64,000 nt of DNA from Microcella sp. (GTDB taxonomy: Bacteria; Actinomycetota; Actinomycetes; Actinomycetales; Microbacteriaceae): assembly GCF_025808395.1 (NCBI RefSeq), contig NZ_CP075524.1, positions 2,542,001 through 2,606,000 on the forward strand, in the 5' to 3' direction. The notes under the pieces were generated by a model. That model was not told the DNA's origin and made no database searches. It saw nothing but the letters and a program-made list of their open reading frames with translations. The translations under genes and the position numbers were made by a program. The first letter of the stretch is position 1. Each line of letters opens with the position of its first letter. Below, piece after piece: positions 21,929-30,407 of this stretch.

Positions 21929-22381
21929 ATGGCAGATCATTCGTCAGACAGCTATGAACGACTCGGACCAATCGACTACGTCGTCATCGAGTTCCCTGGC
22001 GGAAACGTTACGGGGGCGGGCTTTCGCCGCATCGTCGAACTGGTGGATGCTGCGCGCATTCTCGTGCTCGACCTCGAGTTCGTGCGCACCGACGCCGACG
22101 GCGAGGTGAGCACGATGGAAGCCCACGACCTCGGCGAGATCGACGGAGTCGACATGGCCTTCTTCGACGGCGCCGCCAGCTACCTTCTCGATGACGACGA
22201 CATTCTCGAGATCGGCCAATCGATGTCGTCGAACAGCGTTGCCGCCATTGTGATCTACGAAGAGTTGTCGATGGTGTCGGCGCTCGCCGCGTGGGAGGGC
22301 GAGGGGGCAGTGCTGCTCGCCGAAGGTCCGATTGAGGTCGAGGCGCTCGTTGCCGCGATTGATGAAACAGAGAAAGACTGA
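21929..22381 (+). CDS. DUF6325-like protein
   Basis: 150 residues, acidic and soluble: YERLGPIDYVVIEFPGGNVTG, then LVDAARILVLDLEFVRTDADG and a C-terminal ALAAWEGEGAVLLAEGPIEV. This resembles the DUF6325/DUF1269-type ferredoxin-like domain common in actinobacteria, usually next to a SHOCT-domain protein, as here. Function unknown. The SHOCT gene starts 2 bases after the stop, indicating co-translation. Confidence 0.75.
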   Translation: MADHSSDSYERLGPIDYVVIEFPGGNVTGAGFRRIVELVDAARILVLDLEFVRTDADGEVSTMEAHDLGEIDGVDMAFFDGAASYLLDDDDILEIGQSMSSNSVAAIVIYEELSMVSALAAWEGEGAVLLAEGPIEVEALVAAIDETEKD

Positions 22382-22383
22382 CC

Positions 22384-22650
22384 ATGAGACTTCTCAGAAC
22401 CGCCACCCACGCCGCCGTCGCGAGCTCGGTGCACGGCAAAGTGCAGCGCCGACAGCATTCGAAGTGGGCTCAGCAGGCGGCCGCGGCTCCGGCCGCCGCG
22501 CCTGCAGCAGCAGCGCCGGCACCGGAGCCGGCTGCGGCAAGCGACATGAGCGCCACACTGGAGCAGCTGAAGCAGTTGGGCGAACTGCGCGATGCCGGAA
22601 TCCTGACCCCTGAAGAGTTCGAGGCCAAGAAAGCCGTCATTCTGGGCTGA
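22384..22650 (+). CDS. SHOCT-domain protein
   Basis: 88 residues: a basic N terminus, a low-complexity Ala/Pro linker (AAAAPAAAPAAAAPAPEP) and a C-terminal SHOCT motif (LEQLKQLGELRDAGILTPEE, then FEAKKAVIL). SHOCT modules mediate protein or nucleic-acid contacts. Follows the DUF6325-like gene by 2 bases, so both probably form one functional unit. Confidence 0.85.
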   Translation: MRLLRTATHAAVASSVHGKVQRRQHSKWAQQAAAAPAAAPAAAAPAPEPAAASDMSATLEQLKQLGELRDAGILTPEEFEAKKAVILG

Positions 22651-22668
22651 TCGCTACGAGCGGCGCCC

Positions 22669-22809
22669 CTAGTTGTTGAGCAGAACGAACAGCAACGTGG
22701 TGCCGCTCACCGTGAGGCCCACGAGGCCGATGATGAGCACCCACGTGACGATCTTCATGTTGCGCACTTTGCCCATGAAGCCGACGGGGCGGTCGTCGTG
22801 ATCTGACAT
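22669..22809 (-). CDS. 46-residue single-helix membrane protein
   Basis: MSDHDDRPVGFMGKVRNMKI is followed by the hydrophobic helix VTWVLIIGLVGLTVSGTTLL and the tail FVLLNN. The Asp-rich start, basic juxtamembrane segment and single helix give a well-formed small membrane protein with coding-like third positions. It is convergent with the SHOCT gene (18 bases apart) and 25 bases downstream of the winged-helix regulator on the same strand. Function unknown. Confidence 0.65.
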   Translation of the reverse strand: MSDHDDRPVGFMGKVRNMKIVTWVLIIGLVGLTVSGTTLLFVLLNN

Positions 22810-22834
22810 GGTGCGAGCCTACCGCCGACTCGCA

Positions 22835-23113
22835 TCACCGCAGGTCGGCGAGCGCGGCGATGAGTTCGCCCACGGTGTGGCCAGCATTCGACGGGTGCCT
22901 GAGCGGTTGCGTCGGAACGACTGAGTAGTGGTTGCGGCGCCCTCGCCGCTCTCGCTCGAGGTAACCCGTGGCGGCGAGGTCGCCCAAGATCGTGACGGTT
23001 GAGCGAGTCGAGATTCCGACCTCGTCGGCGAGTTGTTGCACTGTCGCGTCGGGGTTCTTCGCGACGGCGACGAGCACGTGTGCGTGGTGCGTCAGAAAGG
23101 TCCACGTCGACAT
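22835..23113 (-). CDS. small winged-helix (MarR/ArsR-like) regulator
   Basis: 92 residues: MSTWTFLTHHAHVLVAVAKN, TVQQLADEVGISTRSTVTIL, then the wing YLERERRGRRNHYSVV. It is almost only a winged helix. I chose ATG 23113; a longer start would run through the operator region. It is divergent from the SbtA-like permease, and two palindromes with GAAGTGC-type half sites lie between the genes, so it very probably represses the permease and itself. Confidence 0.85.
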   Translation of the reverse strand: MSTWTFLTHHAHVLVAVAKNPDATVQQLADEVGISTRSTVTILGDLAATGYLERERRGRRNHYSVVPTQPLRHPSNAGHTVGELIAALADLR

Positions 23114-23145
23114 CGCTCCATTCTGCCAGCCCGGACAAAAAGGGT

Positions 23146-23190
23146 GAAGTGCACTTCCTGTATAGTGTTCAAAGCGTGAAGCACGCTTCA
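23146..23190. promoter_or_regulatory. divergent promoter with two palindromic operators
   Basis: GAAGTGCACTTC (23146-23157) is a perfect 12-base palindrome, and TGAAGC-AC-GCTTCA (23177-23190) is a second dyad sharing TGAAG. A -10-like TATAGT (23161-23166) lies between them, facing the permease gene. Two sites flanking a promoter suggest repression by the adjacent winged-helix protein. Confidence 0.75.
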
Positions 23191-23216
23191 TCTATCTAGT
23201 CGCCCGGAGCCGCCCC

Positions 23217-24179
23217 GTGATTCTTGAGACTGCCGTCGCCAATCTGCTCTCACCCCCCGTTCTCGCCTTCCTGCTCGGCGTGATCGCGGTCGCCGTGCGA
23301 TCAGACCTGCGTGTGCCCGAGGCGCTCACCAAGACCATCTCGCTCTACCTTCTGCTCGCGATCGGTCTCAAAGGAGGCATGGCGCTGAGAGAAGCAACCT
23401 TCACCGAGGTGATCGGGCCGCTCGTGCTGTCGTTGCTGCTCGGCGTCGCGATTCCGTTCGTCGTCTTCATCGTGCTGGGCGTCGTGTCGCGTCTCGGCCC
23501 CGTCGATCGCGGCAGCGTCGCTGCGCACTATGGCTCGACATCGCTCGTCACCTTCACGGCCGCGCTCGTCTTTCTCGAATCGCTCGCGATCGAGTACCCC
23601 GGGTATGCCCCCGCGCTTCTGACGGTGCTCGAGATTCCGGGCATCGTGGTCGGCATCGTGCTGGCTAGTCGCGCGTCGACCACGGGGGTGCGCTGGGGGG
23701 CTGCGCTGCACGAGGTCTTTGCCGGCACGTCGATCTTCTTACTCACGGGTGGTCTGCTGCTCGGTCTCATCGTCGGTGAAACCGGCTACGCGGGGGTGCG
23801 CCCGTTCTTCGAAGAACCGTTTCGCGGCGTGCTCGCCCTGTTTTTGCTGAGTCTCGGAATCGAAGCGGGTCAGCGATTCGGCTCGCTGCGGCATGCCGGT
23901 TATGGGGTGCTCGTGTTCGCAGCGGTCTTTCCGTTCGTGGTCGGCAGCGCCGTTGCGGCGATCGCGGTGCTCGCCGGCATGGGCCAAGGTGGCGCCGTCG
24001 TGCTCGCGATCTTGTGCGGCAGCGCCTCATACATCGCGGCGCCGGCCGCTGTGCGGCTCGCGCTGCCTGATGCGAACCTCGCTGTTCCACTCGCGGCCAG
24101 CATTGGCGTGACGTTTCCGATCAACCTCGCTCTGGGCATCCCGTATCTCACGTGGCTGTCGGCAGTGCTCACCGGGTGA
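23217..24179 (+). CDS. SbtA-like sodium-dependent bicarbonate permease
   Basis: 320 residues, GTG start, about ten hydrophobic helices in two inverted halves: LSPPVLAFLLGVIAVAVRSD, GLKGGMALREATFTEVIGPL, GSVAAHYGSTSLVTFTAAL, and in the second half AILCGSASYIAAPAAVRLAL with GVTFPINLALGIPYL. The GSTSLVTF and GSASYIAAPAA signatures match the SbtA family of high-affinity bicarbonate transporters. In a heterotroph it would feed carboxylases or pH balance. No SbtB/PII-like partner is adjacent; control is probably by the divergent winged-helix regulator. Confidence 0.88.
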   Translation: MILETAVANLLSPPVLAFLLGVIAVAVRSDLRVPEALTKTISLYLLLAIGLKGGMALREATFTEVIGPLVLSLLLGVAIPFVVFIVLGVVSRLGPVDRGSVAAHYGSTSLVTFTAALVFLESLAIEYPGYAPALLTVLEIPGIVVGIVLASRASTTGVRWGAALHEVFAGTSIFLLTGGLLLGLIVGETGYAGVRPFFEEPFRGVLALFLLSLGIEAGQRFGSLRHAGYGVLVFAAVFPFVVGSAVAAIAVLAGMGQGGAVVLAILCGSASYIAAPAAVRLALPDANLAVPLAASIGVTFPINLALGIPYLTWLSAVLTG

Positions 24180-24189
24180 GCACTGCCCG

Positions 24190-24906
24190 TCAGCGTGCGA
24201 TGAGCACGTCGAGCGCCATACCGGGGCAGGCGAAGCGCTCGAAGTCGGCGAGATCATCGCCGCGCAGAGTGTCACCCGTCGCGCGCGCGGGGCTCGTCGA
24301 GAGCAAGACTCTGCCGACACCGTTGACGATCGAGATGTCGTCGCCGAAGGCGGCGAGCCGAGGCGTGAGGTCTCGCTCGACGCGATCGATGAGCAGGTCG
24401 AGAGCGACGGCGCCAACGAACTCGCCGTCGATGTGCACCGGAGCCGCAACGGTAATCGTGTATTCATCGCTGCACAGGTAGTCGACGTATGGACCGGCGA
24501 CGTGCGGCTGACCAGTGGCGAGCGGCACTCGATACCACTCGAGCTCGCTGTAGTCGATGTGTTCTTTGTTCACCGACTGTGCGGCGAGCACGAGCTGGGC
24601 GCGTTCGGGCCCCTGCCACCAGGCGAGGTGACTGTTGGCGTCGGCGAGAAAGTCGAGGGCGGCGATGAACCCGGCACCGTACACGGGCAGGTCGATCGTG
24701 TCGAAGACCGCCTGCGCTTCGGGTTCGACAAGATCGTCGAGTCGGTCGATCGTCAATGGCTCCTGTCGGCGCAACTCGGCCAGTTCGAGGGCGAGCGAGT
24801 CTTTCCAGGTCGCCAGAGCGTCGATGGCCCGGCCGAAGTAGTCGGTCACGAGGTCGACGGGGTGGTCGGCGGTGCGCGACGCGGGCGATGCGGGGTGGAT
24901 GCTCAC
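24190..24906 (-). CDS. cytosolic Cache-domain protein coupled to a FadR-type regulator
   Basis: 238 residues. The C-terminal two thirds resemble a Cache/PDC sensor fold: YRVPLATGQPHVAGPYVDYL, ITVAAPVHIDGEFVGAVALD, VNGVGRVLLSTSP. There is no signal peptide and no membrane helix, so it should be cytosolic, unusual for Cache domains. Its ATG overlaps the stop of the upstream GntR/FadR gene by four bases. Opposite them lies a polyamine-type ABC importer. A ligand-sensing partner of the regulator is a reasonable inference. Confidence 0.75.
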   Translation of the reverse strand: MSIHPASPASRTADHPVDLVTDYFGRAIDALATWKDSLALELAELRRQEPLTIDRLDDLVEPEAQAVFDTIDLPVYGAGFIAALDFLADANSHLAWWQGPERAQLVLAAQSVNKEHIDYSELEWYRVPLATGQPHVAGPYVDYLCSDEYTITVAAPVHIDGEFVGAVALDLLIDRVERDLTPRLAAFGDDISIVNGVGRVLLSTSPARATGDTLRGDDLADFERFACPGMALDVLIAR

Positions 24907-25763
24907 GCGGTGCTCCTCTCGGTGCGGGTCGTGGCGAGCGGCGTCGGGCCGCTGTGACGTTCACGATAGGCGATGAGCCACTCGACGGCATGACGCACGC
25001 TCTCGCGCAGCGCCTCGGTGGCGCCGCTCGCGTCTGCGGCCTCGACCGCCGTCAGCACGGCGAGCAGTCGCTCGCGTGAGAGTTGACGACTCTCAGGCTC
25101 GGTGTCGATGAGGGCGAGCAGGGGCGAGAACTCGCCCTGCAGCTTCATCTGCTCGCGCGTGAGCCGAGCAGACTGGCTGAGCGCCGCGACCTCGATGACC
25201 GCATCATCTGAGGCTCGGCGCCACGCGGCCAGGTCATGGTCGTCGACGCGTTCGAGTCGCGTGCGAATCATGATGGTTTCGCTCGGGTCGGCCCGCCGTG
25301 CGGCGAGTTCGACACACGCAGCCGTGATGGCGACGTAGTGCTGGGCGGCGTCACGCAGGCTCACTCGAGAACTGTCGGCGAGCGCGCGAGTGGCGAAGCG
25401 GACTGGGTCGGCGCTGTCGGCGATGAAACTACCGCCGTTGCGACCGCGCCGCGTCACGATGAGCCCGCGTTCGCGCAGTGCGAGCAGTGCTTCTCGAGCG
25501 GTCGCGGGGGCGACCCCGAAAGCGGCGGCAAGCTCGGTCTCGGCGGGCAGTCGCTCGCCCGCCGCGAGCACGCCGCCCATGATCGCTTCGGCGATGCGCC
25601 GCTCGACGAGTGCGGCTCGACCTTCGTCGCCGATCGGCTGAAACACGGCGCTGTGCAGTCGGGTCGGTCGACCCGAGCGGGGCGCAGCGCTGCGGGGGCT
25701 CATGCCCTCATTGTCTCGCACGGGCAAGGGAGTCGGCTGAGTGGGCGCGGTGGGAGCATCCAC
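24903..25763 (-). CDS. GntR family regulator, FadR/FCD subfamily
   Basis: 286 residues. The N-terminal winged helix LVERRIAEAIMGGVLAAGER with LAAAFGVAPATAREALLALRERGLIV is GntR; the C-terminal FCD all-helical domain contains LRDAAQHYVAITAACVELAA and LREAVRHAVEWL-like helices. It binds a small acid, usually with a metal. Divergent from potA-like and coupled to the Cache gene, so it probably controls the importer. The start at 25763 gives an extra N-terminal tail; ATG 25703 is an alternative. Confidence 0.9.
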   Translation of the reverse strand: MDAPTAPTQPTPLPVRDNEGMSPRSAAPRSGRPTRLHSAVFQPIGDEGRAALVERRIAEAIMGGVLAAGERLPAETELAAAFGVAPATAREALLALRERGLIVTRRGRNGGSFIADSADPVRFATRALADSSRVSLRDAAQHYVAITAACVELAARRADPSETIMIRTRLERVDDHDLAAWRRASDDAVIEVAALSQSARLTREQMKLQGEFSPLLALIDTEPESRQLSRERLLAVLTAVEAADASGATEALRESVRHAVEWLIAYRERHSGPTPLATTRTERSTA

Positions 25764-25900
25764 GTTCTTGCTCCTCTCTGCGCACGCCTCTGTCGCGCAA
25801 TCGCCGCACCCCTGTTACGCGATTGAAACAAAAGATATGAAACTATAGCTTTAGAGTTCTAGCACCGACCACAACGATGTCTCGGAGGAATACCGTCGCA

Positions 25901-26974
25901 ATGTCTGCCCCTGAAGCGTCGACCACGACCGCCACACCCGACCCTGAGCACGGCCACGGCGGGGTCGAGCTCACCACCGTGACGAAGCGATTCGGCGACA
26001 CCGTCGCCGTCGACAACTTGACCTTGAGCGTCGAGTCTGGCGAGTTCTTCTCGATGCTCGGCCCCTCGGGGTCTGGCAAGACCACCGTGCTGCGGCTCAT
26101 CGCCGGGTTCGAAGAGGTCACCGGGGGCACCATCACCATCGCGGGAACCGATGTGACGCGCGCTGCCCCGTTCGACCGCACCGTCAACACGGTGTTTCAG
26201 GACTACGCGCTTTTTCCGCACATGACCATCGCCGACAACGTGGGTTACGGCCTGCGTGTGCGCAAAGTCGACAAGGCCGAGCAGCAGCGCAGAGTCGGCG
26301 AGGCGCTCGAACAAGTGCGGCTCAGCGAGCACGCCAACCGACTGCCTCACCAACTGTCGGGCGGCCAGCGCCAGCGCATCGCCCTCGCCCGCGCCCTCAT
26401 TCTGAAGCCTCGTGTGCTGCTGCTCGACGAGCCGCTCGGCGCCCTCGACAAGCAGCTGCGCGAACAAATGCAGATCGAGCTCAAGCAGATTCAGCGCGAG
26501 GTGGGCATCACTTTCATCTTCGTCACACACGATCAAGAAGAAGCTCTCACCCTCAGCGACCGCATCGCCGTGTTCAACAACGGCCGCGTCGAGCAGGTCG
26601 GAACCCCGCGCGAGGTCTACGAATACCCGCAGACCGCCTTCGTCGCTGGCTTTCTGGGCATCTCGAACCTCATCGACGACGCCCACGCAGAACGGCTCAC
26701 CGGTGTGCCCATGGCCCTGAGCGTGCGCCCCGAACGCGTACGCCTCGTGGATGCTCGCACCGAGCCCGCCGCCCACGAGACCAGCGTCGACGGCACGATC
26801 GTCGAGACGGTCTACACCGGCCCGACGACGCGGTTCATCGTCGACACCGTCGACGGCCTGCGCATCGTCGCCGAACGCCACAACGACCACGCGCCGAGCG
26901 ACAACGCACCCTTCCACCGCGGCGACACCGTGCGCGCGGTGTGGGTGACCGAGCACGCTGCCGTCGTTCCCTGA
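25901..26974 (+). CDS. potA: PotA-like ABC transporter ATP-binding protein (polyamine type)
   Basis: 357 residues: Walker A GPSGSGKTT, Q-loop VFQDYALFPHMT, signature LSGGQRQRIALARAL, Walker B VLLLDEPLGALD, H-loop FVTHDQEEA, and a C-terminal TOBE regulatory domain (LSVRPERVRLV). It energises spermidine/putrescine or related-amine import with the downstream lipoprotein and permeases. ATG 25901 is preferred over ATG 25877, because CGGAGGA lies between them. A possible promoter (TTGAAA 25823-25828, TATAGC 25844-25849) lies upstream, though its spacing of 15 is short. Confidence 0.9.
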   Translation: MSAPEASTTTATPDPEHGHGGVELTTVTKRFGDTVAVDNLTLSVESGEFFSMLGPSGSGKTTVLRLIAGFEEVTGGTITIAGTDVTRAAPFDRTVNTVFQDYALFPHMTIADNVGYGLRVRKVDKAEQQRRVGEALEQVRLSEHANRLPHQLSGGQRQRIALARALILKPRVLLLDEPLGALDKQLREQMQIELKQIQREVGITFIFVTHDQEEALTLSDRIAVFNNGRVEQVGTPREVYEYPQTAFVAGFLGISNLIDDAHAERLTGVPMALSVRPERVRLVDARTEPAAHETSVDGTIVETVYTGPTTRFIVDTVDGLRIVAERHNDHAPSDNAPFHRGDTVRAVWVTEHAAVVP

Positions 26975-27041
26975 ATCGTCACCATTGCCGCCACCACAGC
27001 CCGCTCTATCGAACCGCACCATCCCACACCAAGGAGAAACC

Positions 27042-28220
27042 ATGAAAAGCAAGTTGATGGCAGTCTCTGCCATGACGGCTGCCGCGGCGCTGCTGCTGGC
27101 AGGCTGTGCCACCTCGGCCGGCGAAGAGACCCCCGGTGGGCTCGTCTTCGACGTGCCAGACGTGCCCATGCTCGACGCACTCGGTGACCCCGAAGGCTCA
27201 GTCGACATCGTCGCGTGGTCGGGCTTCGTCGAACCCGCCTGGGCCGACACCTTCACCGAAGAGACCGGCTGCGTGGTCAACCGCCGCGTTGCCGGCACGA
27301 GTGACGAGATGGTGCAGCTCATGCGCACCGGCGACTATGACCTGGTGTCGGCCTCCGGCGACGCGAGCCTGCGTCTCATTGTCGGCGGCGACGTCGCGCC
27401 GATCAACACGGCACTGATTCCGAACTTCTCTGACGACATCGTTGCGGGAATGAAGGGTCAGCTGTACGACACGATCAACGGCAACGTCTACGGCATTCCG
27501 ATCGGGCGCGGCGCCAACATTCTGCAGTACAACGCCGATGTCGTCACCGAGACGCCCACCAGCTGGGACATCGTCTGGGAGGCCGACAGCCCCTATGCCG
27601 GTCAGGTCACGGCCTACGACGCCCCGATCTACATCGCCGACGCCGCGGTCTACCTGATGTACCACCAGCCTGAGCTGGGCATCCAGAACCCGTACGCGCT
27701 CGACGAGACGCAGCTGGCCGCCGCGGTCGACCTGCTCAAGAAGCAGAACGCGATCGTCAGCGAATACTGGGCAGACCCGGTCGCACAGATCACCTCGTTC
27801 CTCGGCGGCACCACCGTCGCCGGCACGTCATGGGAGATCTTGCGCAAGCTGACTGCCGACGACCGCATGCAGGGCACGCTGCCGCAAGAGGGCTCGACCG
27901 GTTGGTCGGACGCGTGGATGATCTCGAGCGAGTCAGACGCACCCACGTGCGCCTACCTCTGGATGGACTACACCAGCCAGGCTGACGTCAACGGTGCCAT
28001 CGCCATGAACTTCGGCATGGCTCCCGCCAACGGCGCGTTCTGCGAGTCGAGCGACGAAGCTGCCGCTCACTGTGAAGAGTTCAACGCTCTGAACGAAGAG
28101 TACTTCGAGAATGTCTGGTACTGGACCACCCCCATCGAGCAGTGCATCGACGGTCGCACCGAGGTGCGTTGCACGAGCTTCCAGGAGTGGACCAACGCCT
28201 GGGCAACCATCAAGGGCTAG
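27042..28220 (+). CDS. potD: PotD-like substrate-binding lipoprotein
   Basis: 392 residues. A lipoprotein signal ends in LLLAGC (Cys near 22). The mature part is a type II periplasmic-binding fold: VDIVAWSGFVEPAWADTFTE, YDLVSASGDASLRLI, NVYGIPIGRGANILQYN, and GWSDAWMISSESDAPTCAYL. This matches spermidine/putrescine-binding proteins. AAGGAG precedes the ATG by 6 bases. A 14-bp hairpin follows, probably making this the most abundant product of the operon. The exact amine is unknown. Confidence 0.9.
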   Translation: MKSKLMAVSAMTAAAALLLAGCATSAGEETPGGLVFDVPDVPMLDALGDPEGSVDIVAWSGFVEPAWADTFTEETGCVVNRRVAGTSDEMVQLMRTGDYDLVSASGDASLRLIVGGDVAPINTALIPNFSDDIVAGMKGQLYDTINGNVYGIPIGRGANILQYNADVVTETPTSWDIVWEADSPYAGQVTAYDAPIYIADAAVYLMYHQPELGIQNPYALDETQLAAAVDLLKKQNAIVSEYWADPVAQITSFLGGTTVAGTSWEILRKLTADDRMQGTLPQEGSTGWSDAWMISSESDAPTCAYLWMDYTSQADVNGAIAMNFGMAPANGAFCESSDEAAAHCEEFNALNEEYFENVWYWTTPIEQCIDGRTEVRCTSFQEWTNAWATIKG

Positions 28221-28229
28221 ACCCTGACC

Positions 28230-28264
28230 GCGGTGGGGCGAAGCCGAACACTTCGCCCCACCGC
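28230..28264 (+). terminator. perfect 14-bp hairpin between potD-like and potB-like genes
   Basis: GCGGTGGGGCGAAG (28230-28243) and CTTCGCCCCACCGC (28251-28264) pair perfectly around a 7-base loop, starting 10 bases after the binding-protein stop. It probably attenuates transcription or protects the upstream mRNA 3' end, giving more binding protein than permease. Confidence 0.82.
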
Positions 28265-28308
28265 ACCACCGTCACCACCCCACGCCTCGAACCGCACGAA
28301 GGACGACT

Positions 28309-29220
28309 GTGACCACGACGACGACTGAGCGGCCGCCGACGACGCCCCGGCCCGCGCCGGCGAGCAAGCCCGTCTCGACGCTGCTCTACCGGCACCGCTG
28401 GATGCGCCTGGTGGGGCTGTTGAGCCTGCCGCTGACCTGGCTCGTGGGGCTCTACATCGTGTCGCTCGCACTGCTGCTCGTCACGGCGTTCTGGTATATC
28501 GACTCGTTCACCTCGAAGGTGATTCCGGGTTTCACTCTGCAGAACTTCGCGCTCGTGTTCAGCGAGCCCGCCTACATCAATACCTCGCTTCGCACCCTCG
28601 GCATCGCCCTCTCGGTGACCCTGCTGAGCGCGCTCTTCGCGATTCCGCTCGGCATCTTCATGGCGAAACTTGCCTCGCCCTGGGTGCGCGCGGTGCTCGC
28701 CGTCGCCATCACCCTGCCGCTCTGGGCTGGCTACCTCGTGAAGATTCTCGCCATGCGCATCACCTTCACCGAAGAGGGGCTCTTCAACTGGCTGATGGCG
28801 CCCTTCGGCATCAGCGGGCCCGGCTTCAGCATCCTCACTGTCGTTCTCACGCTCACCTACCTGTGGTTTCCGTATATGGCGCTTCCCGTCTACACGGCCA
28901 TTCGGCAGATTCCTGTCAACCTGTTCGACGCATCGTCTGACCTCGGGGCGCGCGGGTTCACCACGATTCGCACGGTGGTGCTGCCGCTTCTTTGGCCCGC
29001 CCTGATCGCCGGCAGTGTCTTCACGTTCTCGCTGAGCCTCGGCGATTACATCGTCGCCCGCTTTGTCGGCGGGGCGAACTCGCAGATGATCGGCAGCATC
29101 ATCGCCTCGAACATCAACCTCAACCCGCCGGTCGCTGCAGCGTTCTCGGTGATACCGATCGGGTTCGTCGTCATCTACCTGCTCGTCACCCGGCGCACCG
29201 GCGCCCTCGAAAGAATGTGA
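28309..29220 (+). CDS. potB: PotB-like ABC transporter permease
   Basis: 303 residues, GTG start. Six membrane helices beginning LLSLPLTWLVGLYIVSLALLLV; the EAA-type cytosolic loop reads LFDASSDLGARGFTTIRTVVLP, where the ATPase docks. Inner-membrane half-channel of the amine importer. The stop is followed after 7 bases by the second permease, an arrangement typical of potABCD operons. Confidence 0.9.
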   Translation: MTTTTTERPPTTPRPAPASKPVSTLLYRHRWMRLVGLLSLPLTWLVGLYIVSLALLLVTAFWYIDSFTSKVIPGFTLQNFALVFSEPAYINTSLRTLGIALSVTLLSALFAIPLGIFMAKLASPWVRAVLAVAITLPLWAGYLVKILAMRITFTEEGLFNWLMAPFGISGPGFSILTVVLTLTYLWFPYMALPVYTAIRQIPVNLFDASSDLGARGFTTIRTVVLPLLWPALIAGSVFTFSLSLGDYIVARFVGGANSQMIGSIIASNINLNPPVAAAFSVIPIGFVVIYLLVTRRTGALERM

Positions 29221-29227
29221 GGCGGCC

Positions 29228-30040
29228 ATGCTGAGGCTCACTCGAGGCGCCAAAGTCTCGTTCGGCGTCATCGTCGCGATCGTGCTGATCTTCATGTACG
29301 CGCCGCTGTTTCTCGTCATCATCAACTCGTTCAACGAAGCGCCGATCGCCAACTGGCCGATTCGCGGGTTCACGTTCGATTGGTGGGTTCGGGCCTTCGA
29401 GAACGACGCGCTGTGGGCGGCCGTGCGCAACTCGTTCATCGTCGCGACAGGTGCCATGGTCATCGCCCTGCTGCTGGGCACGCTCGCGGCTTTCGCGCTG
29501 CAGCGCTACGACTTCTTCGGCAAGAGCACCGTCAACCTGCTCATCGTGTTGCCGATCGCGCTGCCCGGCGTCGTCACGGGTGTGGCGTTCAGCAACTCGT
29601 TCAACAACGTGCTCGAGCCCATCGGCATTCAGGTGGGCTATTTCGGCATGATCATCGCGCACGCTACCTTCTGCATTGTCATGGTGTTCAACAACGTGTT
29701 CGCCCGGTTGCGTCGCATGAACCCGAGCATGCAAGAGGCCTCGATGGATCTCGGAGCGAGCCTGTGGCAAACCTTCCGCCTGGTGACTTTTCCGCAGTTT
29801 CGCACTGCGTTCGTCGCTGGCGGCCTGCTCGCGTTCGCTTTGAGCTTCGACGAGATCGTGGTGACGATCTTCACGGCCCCCGCCGGCGTCGACACGCTGC
29901 CGCTGTGGATGTTCAACCAGATGGCGAGGCCCAACGAGGCCACTCAGGTGAACGTGATTGCGACGGTGCTGATTCTGCTGTCGTTCATTCCGGTCTACGT
30001 CTCGCAGAGGCTCAGTCGTGCCGAAGAAGACGAGCGGTAG
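29228..30040 (+). CDS. potC: PotC-like ABC transporter permease
   Basis: 270 residues with six membrane helices (VSFGVIVAIVLIFMYAPLFLV first) and the ATPase-docking loop MQEASMDLGASLWQTFRLVTFP. It pairs with the PotB-like protein to form the transmembrane pore. It is the last gene of the importer operon and is convergent with a small gene 14 bases away. Confidence 0.9.
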   Translation: MLRLTRGAKVSFGVIVAIVLIFMYAPLFLVIINSFNEAPIANWPIRGFTFDWWVRAFENDALWAAVRNSFIVATGAMVIALLLGTLAAFALQRYDFFGKSTVNLLIVLPIALPGVVTGVAFSNSFNNVLEPIGIQVGYFGMIIAHATFCIVMVFNNVFARLRRMNPSMQEASMDLGASLWQTFRLVTFPQFRTAFVAGGLLAFALSFDEIVVTIFTAPAGVDTLPLWMFNQMARPNEATQVNVIATVLILLSFIPVYVSQRLSRAEEDER

Positions 30041-30054
30041 CCGAGCGTCTCAGC

Positions 30055-30312
30055 TCACAGATCGAGTTCGAGCATGGGCGACCAGTCGCCGATGCTCTCG
30101 CTGAAGCTGAGCGCTGCAGCGCTCGTCTGCACGATCACGGTCGAGCCGCTCGTCACGCACACGTCATACTGCACCCCCGGCATCGACGTCACCCGCACGA
30201 AGCCACCGCCGCTGCGAATGGCGGCGATGATGCTTTCACGCAGCTGATCGAGATCGGCCGAGGTCGGAAGGGGAATGCGAAAAGCGTTGACGATGAGCGT
30301 TGACGTAGTCAC
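30055..30312 (-). CDS. small beta-rich protein paired with a DUF7882-like gene (module 1)
   Basis: 85 residues with no membrane segment: VTTSTLIVNAFRIPLPTSAD, then LRESIIAAIRSGGGFVRVTS and YDVCVTSGSTVIVQ. It aligns by eye with the protein at 39643 (same IP/VP, helix, GGxVRV and end strand pattern), and both follow a DUF7882-like gene. The GTG at 30312 is chosen because GGAGG lies just upstream. Function unknown. Confidence 0.6.
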   Translation of the reverse strand: MTTSTLIVNAFRIPLPTSADLDQLRESIIAAIRSGGGFVRVTSMPGVQYDVCVTSGSTVIVQTSAAALSFSESIGDWSPMLELDL

Positions 30313-30407
30313 GATGGCCTCCAGGTTGCAGGCCACGCTAGTCGGCACTCGAGATTGTTGAAACGGCCTTGCGCATTCGGCAACGAAACGCTAGCGAGTG
30401 CGCGCCA

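Noticed and set aside
25859..27328. A 489-codon minus-strand open frame over the potA-like gene
   Set aside because: Antisense shadow of a clear ABC ATPase with all motifs.
28210..29481. A 423-codon minus-strand open frame over the permease genes
   Set aside because: Highly charged, no hydrophobic or domain pattern, antisense to the potB/potC-like genes.
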